From Brachybacterium squillarum M-6-3 (GTDB lineage Bacteria; Actinomycetota; Actinomycetes; Actinomycetales; Dermabacteraceae): DNA of 64,000 bases. The DNA lies in the NCBI RefSeq assembly GCF_000225825.1, contig NZ_AGBX01000005.1, positions 62,001 to 126,000 of the forward strand. The letters run 5' to 3'. The first letter of the stretch is position 1, and each line of letters opens with the position of its first letter. The notes under the pieces were generated by a model. That model ran no database searches and had not been told where the DNA came from. It worked only from the letters and a program-made list of their open reading frames with translations. Positions 27,369 through 36,766 of this stretch are shown here, piece by piece. The position numbers were made by a program, and so were the translations under genes.

Positions 27369-28931
27369 ATGGGCCACGCCCGCACCCTGTCGATGTCCCT
27401 CACCGGCCTGGAAGGCACCCTGGTGGAGGTCGAGGCCGACGTCGCTCCCGGCCTGCCCGCCTTCCACCTGGTGGGGCTGCCGGACTCCTCGACGCTGCAG
27501 GCACGGGAACGGGTGCGGGCCGCCGCCGCGCACGTCGGCTGCGCGCTCGCCCCGCGACGACTCACGGTGAACCTGATCCCGGCCTGGCGGCCCAAGCACG
27601 GCACCGGATTCGACCTCGCCATCGCCCTGGCGGTCCTCGCCGCCCAGGGCGCCCTGCCCGGTGCCGGCCCGGGCGGCGGACTGGACTCGACACTTCTGCT
27701 GGGGGAGCTGGGCCTGGACGGACGCCTGCGGCCGGTGCCCGGGGTCCTCCCGGCCCTGATCGCCGCCCGAGCCCAGGGCATCGCCCGCGCCGTGGTGCCC
27801 GCCGCGAACCTCGCCGAGGCCCGCCTGGTGGAGGGACTGGAGGCGGACGCCGCCGAGGACCTGGGGGAGCTGCTGCACCGCTTCGGCGCGGACGTCCCCG
27901 CGGGTGGCTCCGGCCCCGCCGCCCTGGCCCCGCCGCCGGTCGATGACGACCCGAGCGAGGACACCCCGGGCCCGGACGGTCCCGATTTCGCCGACGTGAT
28001 CGGGCAGCGGCAGGCACGCCGCGCGGCCGAGGTCGCCGCCGCGGGCGGACACCACCTGCTGATGGTCGGCCCGCCCGGCTCGGGCAAGACGATGATCGCC
28101 TCCCGCCTGCCCGGGATCCTGCCGGGGCTCGAGCTGGAGGACGCCCTCACGGTCTCCGCGATCCACTCCGTGGCCGGACACTTCGACGCCGCCCGGGGCC
28201 TGCGCCGTCGCCCTCCCTTCGAGAGTCCCCATCACAGCGCCACCCCCGCGGCGGTGGTCGGCGGCGGGGCGGGCATCGCCGGGCCCGGCGCGATCTCCCG
28301 CGCCCACGCCGGGGTGCTCTTCCTCGATGAGGCCCCCGAATTCCCCGCCCGGGTGCTGGAGGCGCTGCGCGAACCCCTGGAGACCGGCGACATCACCCTG
28401 CACCGTGCCCGCGGCGTCGCCCGCTACCCGGCCCGCTTCCAGCTGGTGCTCGCCGCCAACCCGTGCCCCTGCGGGATGGCGGTCGGCAAGGGCACCGACT
28501 GCACCTGCACCCCGCTGCAGCGTCGGCGCTACCTCGCACGGCTCTCCGGCCCGGTGAAGGACCGCATCGACATGCGCATCGAGGTGCCCGCGGTGGACGT
28601 GCACGCGGTCGGCGGCGCCACGGGGGAGACGAGCGCCGCGATCGCCGCACGGGTCGCGACGGCCCGGGACCGGCAGCGGCGACGCTTCGCCGGTCGCTCC
28701 TGGGCCCTGAACGCGCAGCTGCCCGGGCCGAGCCTGCGCGGCGAGTTCGCCCCCGAGGCCGGGGACCGTCGACTGCTGGACCGGGCCGTGGAGACCGGGC
28801 GCCTCACCCTGCGCGGACACGACCGGGTGCTGCGCCTGGCCTGGACGATCGCCGACCTCGACGGGCACGAGCGGCCCACCGCCGAGCACATCGGGGAAGC
28901 CCTCACCCTCCGTGAAGGAGACCGCCCATGA
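27369..28931 (+). CDS. comM: YifB-type Mg-chelatase-like AAA ATPase (ComM)
   Basis: A 520-residue ATPase. The N-terminal ChlI domain (LVEVEADVAPGLPAFHLVGLPDS and NLIPAWRPKHGTGFDLAIAL) leads into an AAA core with Walker A GPPGSGKTMIASRLPGILPG and Walker B GVLFLDEAPEF, then a zinc-like segment with NPCPCG and CTCTP. In Vibrio, ComM is a helicase that helps branch migration during transformation. Linkage to yraN and dprA supports a role in DNA uptake or recombination. It starts one base after yraN and overlaps dprA by ATGA. Confidence 0.93.
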   Translation: MGHARTLSMSLTGLEGTLVEVEADVAPGLPAFHLVGLPDSSTLQARERVRAAAAHVGCALAPRRLTVNLIPAWRPKHGTGFDLAIALAVLAAQGALPGAGPGGGLDSTLLLGELGLDGRLRPVPGVLPALIAARAQGIARAVVPAANLAEARLVEGLEADAAEDLGELLHRFGADVPAGGSGPAALAPPPVDDDPSEDTPGPDGPDFADVIGQRQARRAAEVAAAGGHHLLMVGPPGSGKTMIASRLPGILPGLELEDALTVSAIHSVAGHFDAARGLRRRPPFESPHHSATPAAVVGGGAGIAGPGAISRAHAGVLFLDEAPEFPARVLEALREPLETGDITLHRARGVARYPARFQLVLAANPCPCGMAVGKGTDCTCTPLQRRRYLARLSGPVKDRIDMRIEVPAVDVHAVGGATGETSAAIAARVATARDRQRRRFAGRSWALNAQLPGPSLRGEFAPEAGDRRLLDRAVETGRLTLRGHDRVLRLAWTIADLDGHERPTAEHIGEALTLREGDRP

Positions 28932-30133
28932 CCACTGCGCACCGACCCCTCGGCGCGGCCGCGTCGCCGGAGCACCGCGCCCGGGTCACCTGGTCCCTGC
29001 TGGCCGAGCCCTCCGACGCGATGGCCCTGCACACCTGCCGCCTGCTCGGCGCGGCCGAGGCCCTCGCCCTGGTACGCCGCGCCACCGCCACCGACCTCGC
29101 CCGCGCCATCGGCGACACCCTGCCCCGGGACGCCACCGAAGCCGCCTCCCCGGAGCCCGCCGAACGCTCCCGCCTGGCCCTGGAACGCTGGCGCCGCCGC
29201 GCCGAGGGCCTGGACGTCGCCGCGGTCCTGGCTGACGCGGCCGAGCGGGGCATCCGCACCGTGGTGCCCGGCGAGGAGGAATGGCCTCCGCGCCTCGACG
29301 ACCTGCAGGAGAGCGCTCCGCACTGCCTCTGGCTCAGCGGCCCCGGCCACCTCGGAGCGCTCGTCGATCCGCCGACCCTCGCGCTGGTCGGCTCGCGCGC
29401 CAGCACCCCCTACGGCGAGGACACCGCCACCTCCCTCGCCGCCGGGCTGGCCGCCCGCGGTGGCACCGTCGTCTCCGGCGGCGCCTACGGCATCGACGCC
29501 GCCGCCCATCGCGGGGCCCTCGCCCCCGAGGAGGGCGCGACGGTGGCCGTCCTCGCCGGGGGCCTGGACCGGCTCTACCCCCGCGGCAACACCACGCTGC
29601 TGCGGGAGATCCGGGACCGGCACCTGCTGGTGGGGGAGGCACCGCCGGGCACCGCCCCCACCCGCTGGCGCTTCCTGGCTCGCAACCGTCTGATCGCGGC
29701 CCTGTCCGGCGCGGTCGTGGTGGTGGAGGCGAACTGGCGCTCGGGGGCGTTGAACACGGCCCGGCACGCCGATGAGCTGTCCCGCCCGGTGGGGGCGGTG
29801 CCCGGCCCGGTGTCCTCCGCGGCCAGCGCCGGCTGTCACCGGCTGGTGCGGGAGCGCGGTGCGGTGCTGGTCACCGACCTGCCCGAGGCGCTCGAGCTGA
29901 TGTCCGGCATCGCGCCGGGGGAGGAGCCTCCCGTGCAGGACGAGCTGGACCTGCTGGAGCCCGCGGACCGACGGGTGCTGGACGCGGTGCCGCCCCGCTC
30001 CACCGCGAGCCCCGCCCACCTGGCGCGGGAGACGGGCATCGACCCCGCCCGGGTCGAGGCGGCCGTGGCCCGGCTGTCCCTGCTCGGTCTGGTCGAGACC
30101 GTCGGGGAGCGGGTGCGTCGGGCCCGTCGATGA
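28928..30133 (+). CDS. dprA: DNA processing protein DprA
   Basis: A 401-residue protein that loads RecA onto incoming single-stranded DNA. The N-terminal region is helical and variable. The Rossmann-like core has ALVGSRASTPYGEDTA, SGGAYGIDAAAHRGAL, LAGGLDRLYPRGNTTLLREI and RFLARNRLIAALS. A C-terminal winged helix (STASPAHLARETGIDPARVEAAV) is present. The start overlaps comM by 4 bases. Full competence machinery is not in the window, so transformation is not shown. Confidence 0.95.
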   Translation: MTTAHRPLGAAASPEHRARVTWSLLAEPSDAMALHTCRLLGAAEALALVRRATATDLARAIGDTLPRDATEAASPEPAERSRLALERWRRRAEGLDVAAVLADAAERGIRTVVPGEEEWPPRLDDLQESAPHCLWLSGPGHLGALVDPPTLALVGSRASTPYGEDTATSLAAGLAARGGTVVSGGAYGIDAAAHRGALAPEEGATVAVLAGGLDRLYPRGNTTLLREIRDRHLLVGEAPPGTAPTRWRFLARNRLIAALSGAVVVVEANWRSGALNTARHADELSRPVGAVPGPVSSAASAGCHRLVRERGAVLVTDLPEALELMSGIAPGEEPPVQDELDLLEPADRRVLDAVPPRSTASPAHLARETGIDPARVEAAVARLSLLGLVETVGERVRRARR

Positions 30134-30154
30134 TGACGCCCTTCGGCGGTGCGC

Positions 30155-30160
30155 GATGAT
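30155..30160 (+). promoter_or_regulatory. possible -10 box of xerC (leaderless)
   Basis: GATGAT, 6 bases ahead of the ATG at 30167. It is a weaker match than the others. Confidence 0.4.
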
Positions 30161-30166
30161 GGGGGC

Positions 30167-31165
30167 ATGAGCGAGGAGAGGGACAGGCCGCGTGAGGACG
30201 CCGCGCTGCTGGACGCCTTTGTCGACCATCTGCGTCTCGAGCGCGGACGCTCCGAGCACACCCTGCGCGCCTATCGCCGTGAGGCCGCCGACCTCCTGAC
30301 CCACCTGCGCGCGGCCGAGCGGATCGAGGTCACCGAGGTGGACGTGGCGGCACTGCGCTCCTGGCTGTCGGCGCGCGCGGAGACCGGCGCAGCCGCGCCC
30401 ACCCTGGCCCGCTCGGCCGCCGCCGCGCGCACCTTCGTCACCTGGCTCGCCACCACCGGTCGCATCCCGCACGACGTCGGCGGCCGCCTGCGCGCGCCGC
30501 GCCGCGGACGCCACCTGCCCACCGTGCTCAGCACCGCCCAGGCCGGCGACCTCTTGGACGCGCATCGCCAGCCACCTCCCGCCGACACCGCCGACCCATC
30601 AGCCGCCACCGCTCCGGGTACGAAGGAGAGCGCGGACCCGCAGGCGCAGGCCGTGCGCCTGCGGGACGCCGCGGTGCTCGAGCTGCTCTACTCCTCCGGG
30701 CTGCGGGTCTCCGAGCTGGTGGCACTGGACCGGGACGGCATCGACCGCGCCGAGGCCACCGTCCGCGTGCTCGGCAAGGGCGCGAAGGAGCGGGTCGTCC
30801 CCGTCGGCCGACCCGCCGTCGCCGCCCTCGACGACTGGGAGCAGCAGGGGCGCCCCGTCCTCGCCGCCGTCGCCGGCGCGGCTCCGGGGGACGCCCTGTT
30901 CCTCGGGGTGCGCGGCCGCCGCCTCGGTGATCGCGCCGTGCGGGACATCGTGGACCGCTGGGCCCGGGACGCCGGCATCGCCCGCCACGTCTCCCCGCAC
31001 ACCCTGCGCCACAGCGCCGCCACCCATCTCGTCGAGGGCGGCGCCGACCTGCGCAGCGTCCAGGACTTCCTCGGGCACTCCTCACTCGCGACCACGCAGA
31101 TCTACACGCACGTCAGCGCCGAGCGCCTCCGCCGCACCGTCGAGCAGGCGCACCCCCGCGCCTGA
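30167..31165 (+). CDS. xerC: tyrosine recombinase XerC
   Basis: A 332-residue tyrosine recombinase, likely the chromosome-dimer resolvase that works with XerD at dif. The N-terminal SAM-like DNA-binding domain starts FVDHLRLERGRSEHTLRAYR. The catalytic domain holds Arg in LYSSGLRVSELVAL, Lys in LGKGAKERVVPV, HTLRH (His-x-x-Arg), His in FLGHSS and the Tyr nucleophile in TQIYTHV. Length is slightly above average because of an Ala/Asp insert near residue 140. Its last 53 bases overlap, head-on, the convergent peptidase gene. Confidence 0.93.
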   Translation: MSEERDRPREDAALLDAFVDHLRLERGRSEHTLRAYRREAADLLTHLRAAERIEVTEVDVAALRSWLSARAETGAAAPTLARSAAAARTFVTWLATTGRIPHDVGGRLRAPRRGRHLPTVLSTAQAGDLLDAHRQPPPADTADPSAATAPGTKESADPQAQAVRLRDAAVLELLYSSGLRVSELVALDRDGIDRAEATVRVLGKGAKERVVPVGRPAVAALDDWEQQGRPVLAAVAGAAPGDALFLGVRGRRLGDRAVRDIVDRWARDAGIARHVSPHTLRHSAATHLVEGGADLRSVQDFLGHSSLATTQIYTHVSAERLRRTVEQAHPRA

Positions 31166-31895
31166 GCCGCGCGGCGCTCGACGCTCCTGCCGGTACCGCC
31201 GCCGTCAGCGGGGGACCGGTGCCCCGATCGCCCTCCCAGGGAAGCAGCACGCTCGGCCCCCACAGCCCCAGCAGCAGCGCCGGGTCCAGGTAGTCATGGC
31301 CGCGACGCGCCCCCAGGTGCAGGCACAGCTCCGGCGCGCAGTGCGAGGCCCCTGCCGCGTCGGCGACGGTGCCCAGCAGGTCCCCGGTCTCCACCCGGTC
31401 GCCCTCCGCCACGGCAGCGTCCACCGACTCATAGGTGGACAGCAGCCCGTCCGCGTGGACCACCGAGACCGTGCCCCGCCCCGCCACCGTCCCCGCGAAG
31501 CGCACCGTGCCCGCCTCGACGGCCCGCACCTCCGTCCCCGCCTCCACCGGCCCCAGGTCCAGGCCCCGATGCCCCGCCGCATAGCGGTGCTCCGGCGCCT
31601 CGAAGGGCGCCGCCACCGGGGGCGGCCCCGCCACGGGCCACCGCCAGCGCGGCCCCTCGGCGCCGCCCGACGCCATCGCGAGCAGCAGTCCCAGAGCCAG
31701 GGCGGACGCGGCTGCGACGATCCGGGGGAGTCCCCGGCCGCGCGTCGGGGGATCGTGCGGGCCCTTCCGGGTGCGCGCAACCGGCACTGATGGCCGGGGG
31801 ACGGCTGCTGCGACAACCACGACCGCGCGCGCGGACGGTGGGTGGGTGACGGCGGGTGAGAAGGAGCGGACGGATCGTGGCGAGAGGGCATCCAT
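31113..31895 (-). CDS. M23-family peptidase-like secreted protein
   Basis: A secreted or membrane-anchored LytM-like protein. A hydrophobic segment (IVAAASALALGLLLAMASG) serves as signal or anchor. The peptidase domain has HRYAAGHRGLDLG (His and Asp zinc ligands), GTVSVVHADGLLSTYE, and CAPELCLHLGARRGHDYLDP. The last motif has Cys where classical LytM has the first His of HxH, as in a known actinobacterial group, so zinc binding and activity are uncertain. The ATG at 31895 gives 260 residues; the frame is open to 31955, and a GTG at 31787 is also possible. The 3' end overlaps the xerC end. Confidence 0.78.
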   Translation of the reverse strand: MDALSPRSVRSFSPAVTHPPSARAVVVVAAAVPRPSVPVARTRKGPHDPPTRGRGLPRIVAAASALALGLLLAMASGGAEGPRWRWPVAGPPPVAAPFEAPEHRYAAGHRGLDLGPVEAGTEVRAVEAGTVRFAGTVAGRGTVSVVHADGLLSTYESVDAAVAEGDRVETGDLLGTVADAAGASHCAPELCLHLGARRGHDYLDPALLLGLWGPSVLLPWEGDRGTGPPLTAAVPAGASSAARLRRGGAPARRCGGGARR

Positions 31896-32072
31896 CCCTC
31901 CATCGCAGACCGCCGGAGCCCACCCGGCCAGCCCGGCTGGCGAACGGGGGACCATGGGCCGTTGGGGAGGACCCGCGCCCCGCGAGGGAAGCCCCTCGAC
32001 GGGTACCCGACCGACCCCGATGCGCCGGGCCGGGGTGACGCATCACGCGCGCTCCCGTGTCGGGGCGTCGGA

Positions 32073-32078
32073 TAGACT
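32073..32078 (+). promoter_or_regulatory. -10 box of rpsB
   Basis: TAGACT, with predicted transcription start near 32085. Confidence 0.6.
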
Positions 32079-32084
32079 GGCAAC

Positions 32085-32375
32085 AGCATCCGCTGGGTCC
32101 GCAGTCGTGGTTTCGCTGTGTATCCCACTGCATCCCTGTGCTCCGTGCCCGGCAGATGACTTCGCGTGCCCACCAGGGCCCGCCGGCCGACGGTCCCCGT
32201 CCGCCCCGCAGCGAGCTCCGGCCCGCCGCGAGGATCCGGGGCGGCCTGCGATCCCGGGCACCAGGCCTCGCACCGACCGGTGGCGGGGGACAACCGAGAA
32301 AGCAGGTCCTGCGCGAGGACCACGGACGCCCCGCGGGGCGCGTCGTGCGAGCCCAGGGCCAGAGAAGGAACGATC
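32085..32375 (+). promoter_or_regulatory. long rpsB leader
   Basis: About 290 bases of non-coding leader. Two hairpins can be read near its end: GGTCCT (32305-32310)/AGGACC (32316-32321), and a GC palindrome around GCCCCGCGGGGC (32328-32339). Feedback control by S2 is known in other bacteria; whether this leader does so is inference. Confidence 0.4.
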
Positions 32376-33266
32376 ATGGCAGTCGTCACCATGCGCCAGC
32401 TCCTCGAGAGCGGCGTCCACTTCGGGCACCAGACCCGTCGCTGGAACCCCAAGATGCGCCGCTTCATCTTCACCGAGCGCAACGGCATCTACATCGTCGA
32501 CCTCATGCAGACCCTGTCGTACATCGACAAGGCCTACGACTTCGTCAAGCAGACCGTCGCCCACGGCGGCACCCTGCTGTTCGTCGGCACCAAGAAGCAG
32601 GCCCAGGAGTCGATCCAGGAGCAGGCCACCCGCGTGGGCATGCCCTACGTGACCCACCGCTGGCTGGGCGGCATGCTCACCAACCTGCAGACCGTCTCCG
32701 CGCGCGTGAACCGCCTCAAGGAGCTCGAGCAGATCGACTTCGACGATGTGGCCTCCTCCGGCCGCACCAAGAAGGAGCTGCTGATGATGCGCCGCGAGAA
32801 GGACAAGCTCGAGAAGACCCTCGGCGGCATCCGCGACATGGGCAAGGCCCCCAGCGCCGTCTGGATCGTGGACACCAACAAGGAGCACCTCGCCGTCGAC
32901 GAGGCGCAGAAGCTGAACATCCCGATCGTCGCGATCCTGGACACCAACTGCGATCCCGACGAGGTCGCCTACCCGATCCCGGGCAACGACGACGCGATCC
33001 GCTCCGTCACCCTGCTGACCCGCGTCATCGCCGATGCCGTGGCCGCCGGGCTGCAGGAGCGCTACGCCAAGTCCGAGGGCGGGGAGAAGAACGTCTCCGC
33101 CGTCGACGCGGAGCCCCTGGCCGAGTGGGAGCGCGAGCTGCTCGAGCAGTCCGAGACCCAGCAGCAGGACGCCCCGGCCGAGGAGTCGGTGGCCGCCGAG
33201 TCCACCGAGGCCCCCGCCGAGGAGACCCCCGCCGCCGAGTCCACCGAGGCCCCGGCCGCCGAGTGA
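32376..33266 (+). CDS. rpsB: 30S ribosomal protein S2
   Basis: A 296-residue ribosomal protein. The S2 core begins [20 protein letters not shown], and includes [29 protein letters not shown] and [20 protein letters not shown]. The last 45 residues form an acidic Glu/Ala/Thr/Pro tail with the repeated motif AAESTEAPA, absent in E. coli but frequent in Actinobacteria. The ATG follows AGAAGGA at about 7 bases. It starts the rpsB-tsf unit. Confidence 0.97.
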   Translation: MAVVTMRQLLESGVHFGHQTRRWNPKMRRFIFTERNGIYIVDLMQTLSYIDKAYDFVKQTVAHGGTLLFVGTKKQAQESIQEQATRVGMPYVTHRWLGGMLTNLQTVSARVNRLKELEQIDFDDVASSGRTKKELLMMRREKDKLEKTLGGIRDMGKAPSAVWIVDTNKEHLAVDEAQKLNIPIVAILDTNCDPDEVAYPIPGNDDAIRSVTLLTRVIADAVAAGLQERYAKSEGGEKNVSAVDAEPLAEWERELLEQSETQQQDAPAEESVAAESTEAPAEETPAAESTEAPAAE

Positions 33267-33272
33267 TCCCCC

Positions 33273-33303
33273 GGGTCGGGGGCGGCGATCCCGCCCCCGA
33301 CCC
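33273..33303 (+). terminator. hairpin between rpsB and tsf
   Basis: GGGTCGGGGGCGG (33273-33285) pairs perfectly with CCGCCCCCGACCC (33291-33303), loop CGATC. With no promoter in between, it is probably a partial terminator setting the S2 to EF-Ts ratio. Confidence 0.65.
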
Positions 33304-33359
33304 CACCCGGGCGCCTGCGCGCCCGCCCCTCATTCACCCCCTCCATCAGGAAGAGGACC

Positions 33360-34184
33360 ATGGCTAACTACACGGCAGCCGACATCAAGGAGATCCGCGA
33401 GACCACCGGCGCGGGCATGCTCGACGTCAAGAAGGCGCTCGACGAGGCCGACGGCGACAAGGCCAAGGCCGTCGAGCTGATCCGCGTCAAGGGCCTCAAG
33501 GGCATCGCCAAGCGCGAGTCCCGCGACGCCTCCGAGGGCCTCGTGGCCGTCGACGTGCGCGACGCCGAGGGCGGCCAGACCGGCACCCTCGTCGAGATCA
33601 ACTGCGAGACCGACTTCGTGGCCAAGAACGACAGGTTCGTCGCCCTGGGCGACGAGGCCGTGGCCGCGGCCGTCGAGTCCGGCGCCACCGAGCCCGCGCA
33701 GCTCGCCGAGACCCCCTTCGGCGAGGCGCTGACCACCGCCGGCGCCACCATGGGCGAGAAGATCGAGGTGCGTCGCATCGGCCGCGTCACCGGCGAGGTC
33801 GTCACCTCCTACATGCACCGCACCAACAAGGACCTGCCCCCGCAGGTCGGCGTGATCGTCGCCTCCGACGCCGCAGGCGCCGAGGTGGCCCGGGACGTGG
33901 CGATGCACATCGCCGCCTACTCCCCGGCCTTCCTCACCCGCGACGAGGTCCCCGCCGAGACGGTCGAGAACGAGCGTCGCATCGCCGAGGAGACCGCGAA
34001 GAACGAGGGCAAGCCCGAGAAGGCGCTGCCCAAGATCGTCGAGGGCCGCCTCAACGGCTTCTTCAAGGAGAACGTGCTGCTGGACCAGGCGTTCGCCAAG
34101 GACCCGAAGCAGACCGTCGGCAAGGTCATCGAGGCCGCCGGCGGCACCGTGACCGGTTTCGTCCGGTTCCGCGTCGGCAACTGA
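33360..34184 (+). CDS. tsf: elongation factor Ts
   Basis: A 274-residue guanine-nucleotide exchange factor for EF-Tu. The N-terminal UBA-like domain reads [20 protein letters not shown]. The signature [17 protein letters not shown] and the dimerisation core [18 protein letters not shown] follow. The ATG lies after AGGAAGAGG (about 4 bases). It is read with rpsB, and a strong hairpin closes the unit before pyrH. Confidence 0.97.
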   Translation: MANYTAADIKEIRETTGAGMLDVKKALDEADGDKAKAVELIRVKGLKGIAKRESRDASEGLVAVDVRDAEGGQTGTLVEINCETDFVAKNDRFVALGDEAVAAAVESGATEPAQLAETPFGEALTTAGATMGEKIEVRRIGRVTGEVVTSYMHRTNKDLPPQVGVIVASDAAGAEVARDVAMHIAAYSPAFLTRDEVPAETVENERRIAEETAKNEGKPEKALPKIVEGRLNGFFKENVLLDQAFAKDPKQTVGKVIEAAGGTVTGFVRFRVGN

Positions 34185-34242
34185 CATCCCGCCGGCCGCC
34201 CCCGGGCGGCCGGACCGGCCCGCGTGAGCGTGGCCACCAGCT

Positions 34243-34273
34243 CGCGGCCCCGCACCATCGGTGCGGGGCCGCG
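34243..34273 (+). terminator. tsf terminator
   Basis: CGCGGCCCCGCACC (34243-34256) pairs perfectly with 34260-34273 around the loop ATC. It ends just upstream of the pyrH -10 box. Confidence 0.75.
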
Positions 34274-34277
34274 TCGG

Positions 34278-34283
34278 TATCAT
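34278..34283 (+). promoter_or_regulatory. -10 box of pyrH
   Basis: TATCAT, followed by a leader of about 26 bases with GGAAGGA (34303-34309). Confidence 0.6.
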
Positions 34284-34315
34284 CGGCCGGGAGCCCGCCG
34301 CCTGGAAGGACCCCC

Positions 34316-35071
34316 ATGACCCAGACCATCACCTCGCAGATCCCCGTCCTGCCGAGGAAGGAGGACGGTCGTCGCGTCCTCCTCAAGCTCTCCGGCGAGG
34401 CCTTCGGCGGCGGCGCCGTGGGCGTGGACCCCGACATCGTCTCCCGCATCGCCGGGGAGATCGCCGAGGGCGTCACCCAGGGCGTCGAGTGCGCCGTCGT
34501 CGTCGGCGGCGGCAACTTCTTCCGCGGCGCCGAGCTGTCCCAGCGCGGCATGGACCGCCGCCGCGCCGACTACATGGGCATGCTCGGCACCGTGATGAAC
34601 TGCCTGGCCCTGCAGGACTTCCTGGAGCAGAAGGGCATCTCCACCCGCGTGCAGACCGCCATCACCATGGGCCAGGTCGCCGAGCCGTACCTGCCGCTGC
34701 GTGCCGTGCGCCACCTCGAGAAGGGCCGCGTCGTGATCTTCGGCGCCGGCGCCGGCATGCCCTACTTCTCCACCGACACCGTCGCCGTGCAGCGCGCGCT
34801 GGAGATCGGCTGCCAGGAGGTGCTGATGGCCAAGAACGGCGTGGACGGCGTCTACACCGCGGACCCCCGCAAGGACCCCGACGCCACCAAGATCGAGCAC
34901 ATCACCTACAACGACGCCCTGCAGCGCGGCCTCAAGGTGGTCGACGCGACCGCCTTCAGCCTCTGCATGGACAACGCCCAGCCGATGATGGTCTTCGGCC
35001 TGGACGACCCGGGCGCCATCACCCGCGCGATGGTCGGCGACCGCATCGGCACCGTCGTCACCGGCGGCTGA
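34316..35071 (+). CDS. pyrH: uridylate kinase (UMP kinase)
   Basis: A 251-residue amino-acid-kinase-fold enzyme that makes UDP from UMP. The motifs are [61 protein letters not shown] and [16 protein letters not shown]. Bacterial PyrH is a hexamer controlled by GTP and UTP. It has its own promoter after the tsf terminator and is followed by frr, also with its own -10 box. Confidence 0.97.
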   Translation: MTQTITSQIPVLPRKEDGRRVLLKLSGEAFGGGAVGVDPDIVSRIAGEIAEGVTQGVECAVVVGGGNFFRGAELSQRGMDRRRADYMGMLGTVMNCLALQDFLEQKGISTRVQTAITMGQVAEPYLPLRAVRHLEKGRVVIFGAGAGMPYFSTDTVAVQRALEIGCQEVLMAKNGVDGVYTADPRKDPDATKIEHITYNDALQRGLKVVDATAFSLCMDNAQPMMVFGLDDPGAITRAMVGDRIGTVVTGG

Positions 35072-35146
35072 GCGCCTCCACCCGCAGCGCGCCGCGGACC
35101 GACGAAGCCCGGCCCGCGGCGCACCCCGGTCCCGCCCCGCGTGCGG

Positions 35147-35152
35147 GACAAT
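35147..35152 (+). promoter_or_regulatory. -10 box of frr
   Basis: GACAAT, giving a leader of about 32 bases with GAGGAG ahead of the ATG. Confidence 0.5.
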
Positions 35153-35190
35153 GGACCCCACACCCCGAGAACCTCGCGAGGAGCAGCGAC

Positions 35191-35757
35191 ATGAGCGATG
35201 ACATCCCTGGCATCCTGAAGGACGCCGAGTCGAAGATGGCCAAGACCATCGACGTGACCAAGGAGGAGTTCTCCGCGATCCGCACCGGCCGCGCGAACGC
35301 CGCCATGTTCCAGGGCATCACCGTCGAGTACTACGGCGCGCCCACCCCGCTGAACCAGCTCGCCTCCCTGCAGTTCCCCGAGGCCCGCACCGTCATCGTC
35401 ACCCCCTACGACAAGACGGCGATGGGGGCCATCGAGACCGCCCTGCGCGACTCCGACCTCGGCGTGAACCCCGCCAACAACGGCGACACCCTGCGCATCG
35501 TGCTGCCGGCCCTGACCGAGGAGCGCCGCCGCGAGTACGTCAAGCTCGCCAAGACCAAGGCCGAGGACGGCCGGGTGGCCGTGCGCGGCACCCGCGGCAA
35601 CGCCAAGAAGGCCATCGAGAAGCTGGTCAAGGACAAGGAGATCGGCGAGGACGAGGGCGCGCGCGCCGAGAAGGAGCTCGAGGCCGTCACCAAGAAGCAC
35701 GTCGAGCAGGTCGACGAGGCGCTGGCCGCCAAGGAGACCGAGCTGACCACCGTCTGA
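35191..35757 (+). CDS. frr: ribosome recycling factor
   Basis: A 188-residue protein that splits post-termination ribosomes with EF-G. The core is intact: FSAIRTGRANAAMFQGITVEYYG, LQFPEARTVIVTPYDKTAMGAIE, NPANNGDTLRIVLPALTEERRREYVK and VAVRGTRGNAKKAIEKLVKD. The ATG at 35191 is the conserved start; the open frame upstream overlaps pyrH in another frame. Confidence 0.97.
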   Translation: MSDDIPGILKDAESKMAKTIDVTKEEFSAIRTGRANAAMFQGITVEYYGAPTPLNQLASLQFPEARTVIVTPYDKTAMGAIETALRDSDLGVNPANNGDTLRIVLPALTEERRREYVKLAKTKAEDGRVAVRGTRGNAKKAIEKLVKDKEIGEDEGARAEKELEAVTKKHVEQVDEALAAKETELTTV

Positions 35758-35800
35758 TCCTCCGCCCCGCGCCGACACCCACGCCAGGAGCCTTCGCGCC

Positions 35801-36766
35801 GTGAGCACGCCGTCCTCCAGTCGACCGACCGCCCCGAGCAGCTTCGGGGCGGTCATCGGCGAGCCCGACGACGAGCTGCTCGAGGAGGACACCGCCCAGT
35901 CGCAGGCGGCGGGCGCCGAGGTCGCGGAGGACGAGGCGCCCCCGGCGGAGCCGAAGCGCCGCGGACCCGGACGGAACCTGCCGGCCGCGATCGCCGTGGG
36001 CCTCGGCCTCGGCGCGCTGCTGGTCGGCACCCTGTTCCTGCTGCCGCAGGCCTTCCCGGCGCTCGCGGCCCTCGCCTTCGTGCTCGCCATGATCGAGCTG
36101 ATCCGCGCGCTCGGCGAGGGCGGGCTGCGGGTGCCGCCGGTGCCGCTGCTGGTCGGCGTGGTCGGGATGGTGGTCTCCACCGTGGTGCTCGGCGCCGACG
36201 GGCTGCTGATCGCCACCGCCGCCGCGGTCTGCGTGCTGATCCTGTGGCGGGTGACCGAGTCGATGGGGCTGACCGCCCTGCGCGACGTCGCCGGGGGCGT
36301 GTTCGCCCTGGCCTGGGTGCCCTTCCTGGGCTGCTTCACGATCCTGCTGCTGGAGCGCGAGAACGGCCCGATGCTGGTGTTCCTCGCGATCCTGGTGCCG
36401 GTGGGCAACGACGTCGGCGGCTACATCACCGGCGTGCTGTTCGGCGCCCACCCGATGGCCCCGTCGATCAGCCCCAAGAAGAGCTGGGAGGGCTTCGCCG
36501 GCTCCCTGCTGCTCGGCGTGGGCAGCGCCGTTGCGCTGTCCGTGCTCGCCCTGGACCTGCCCTGGTGGATCGGCGCCGTCATCGGCGTCGTGCTCGTCGT
36601 CATCGCCACCTGCGGCGACTTCTGCGAGTCCCTGCTCAAGCGCGACCTCGGCATCAAGGACATGGGCCACCTGCTGCCCGGCCACGGCGGCATCCTGGAC
36701 CGCATCGACTCCATGCTGCTGGCCGCCCCCACCACATTCATCCTCCTGGAGGTGCTGCTGCCATGA
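35801..36766 (+). CDS. cdsA: phosphatidate cytidylyltransferase
   Basis: A 321-residue membrane enzyme that makes CDP-diacylglycerol for phospholipid synthesis. A polar N-terminal stretch of about 55 residues is followed by 7-8 hydrophobic segments. The family signature is complete near the C-terminus: SPKKSWEGFAGSLL, and KRDLGIKDMGHLLPGHGG with GILDRIDSM. The GTG start follows CAGGAG at 13 bases. The stop overlaps the rlmN start by ATGA, so the two are coupled. Confidence 0.96.
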   Translation: MSTPSSSRPTAPSSFGAVIGEPDDELLEEDTAQSQAAGAEVAEDEAPPAEPKRRGPGRNLPAAIAVGLGLGALLVGTLFLLPQAFPALAALAFVLAMIELIRALGEGGLRVPPVPLLVGVVGMVVSTVVLGADGLLIATAAAVCVLILWRVTESMGLTALRDVAGGVFALAWVPFLGCFTILLLERENGPMLVFLAILVPVGNDVGGYITGVLFGAHPMAPSISPKKSWEGFAGSLLLGVGSAVALSVLALDLPWWIGAVIGVVLVVIATCGDFCESLLKRDLGIKDMGHLLPGHGGILDRIDSMLLAAPTTFILLEVLLP

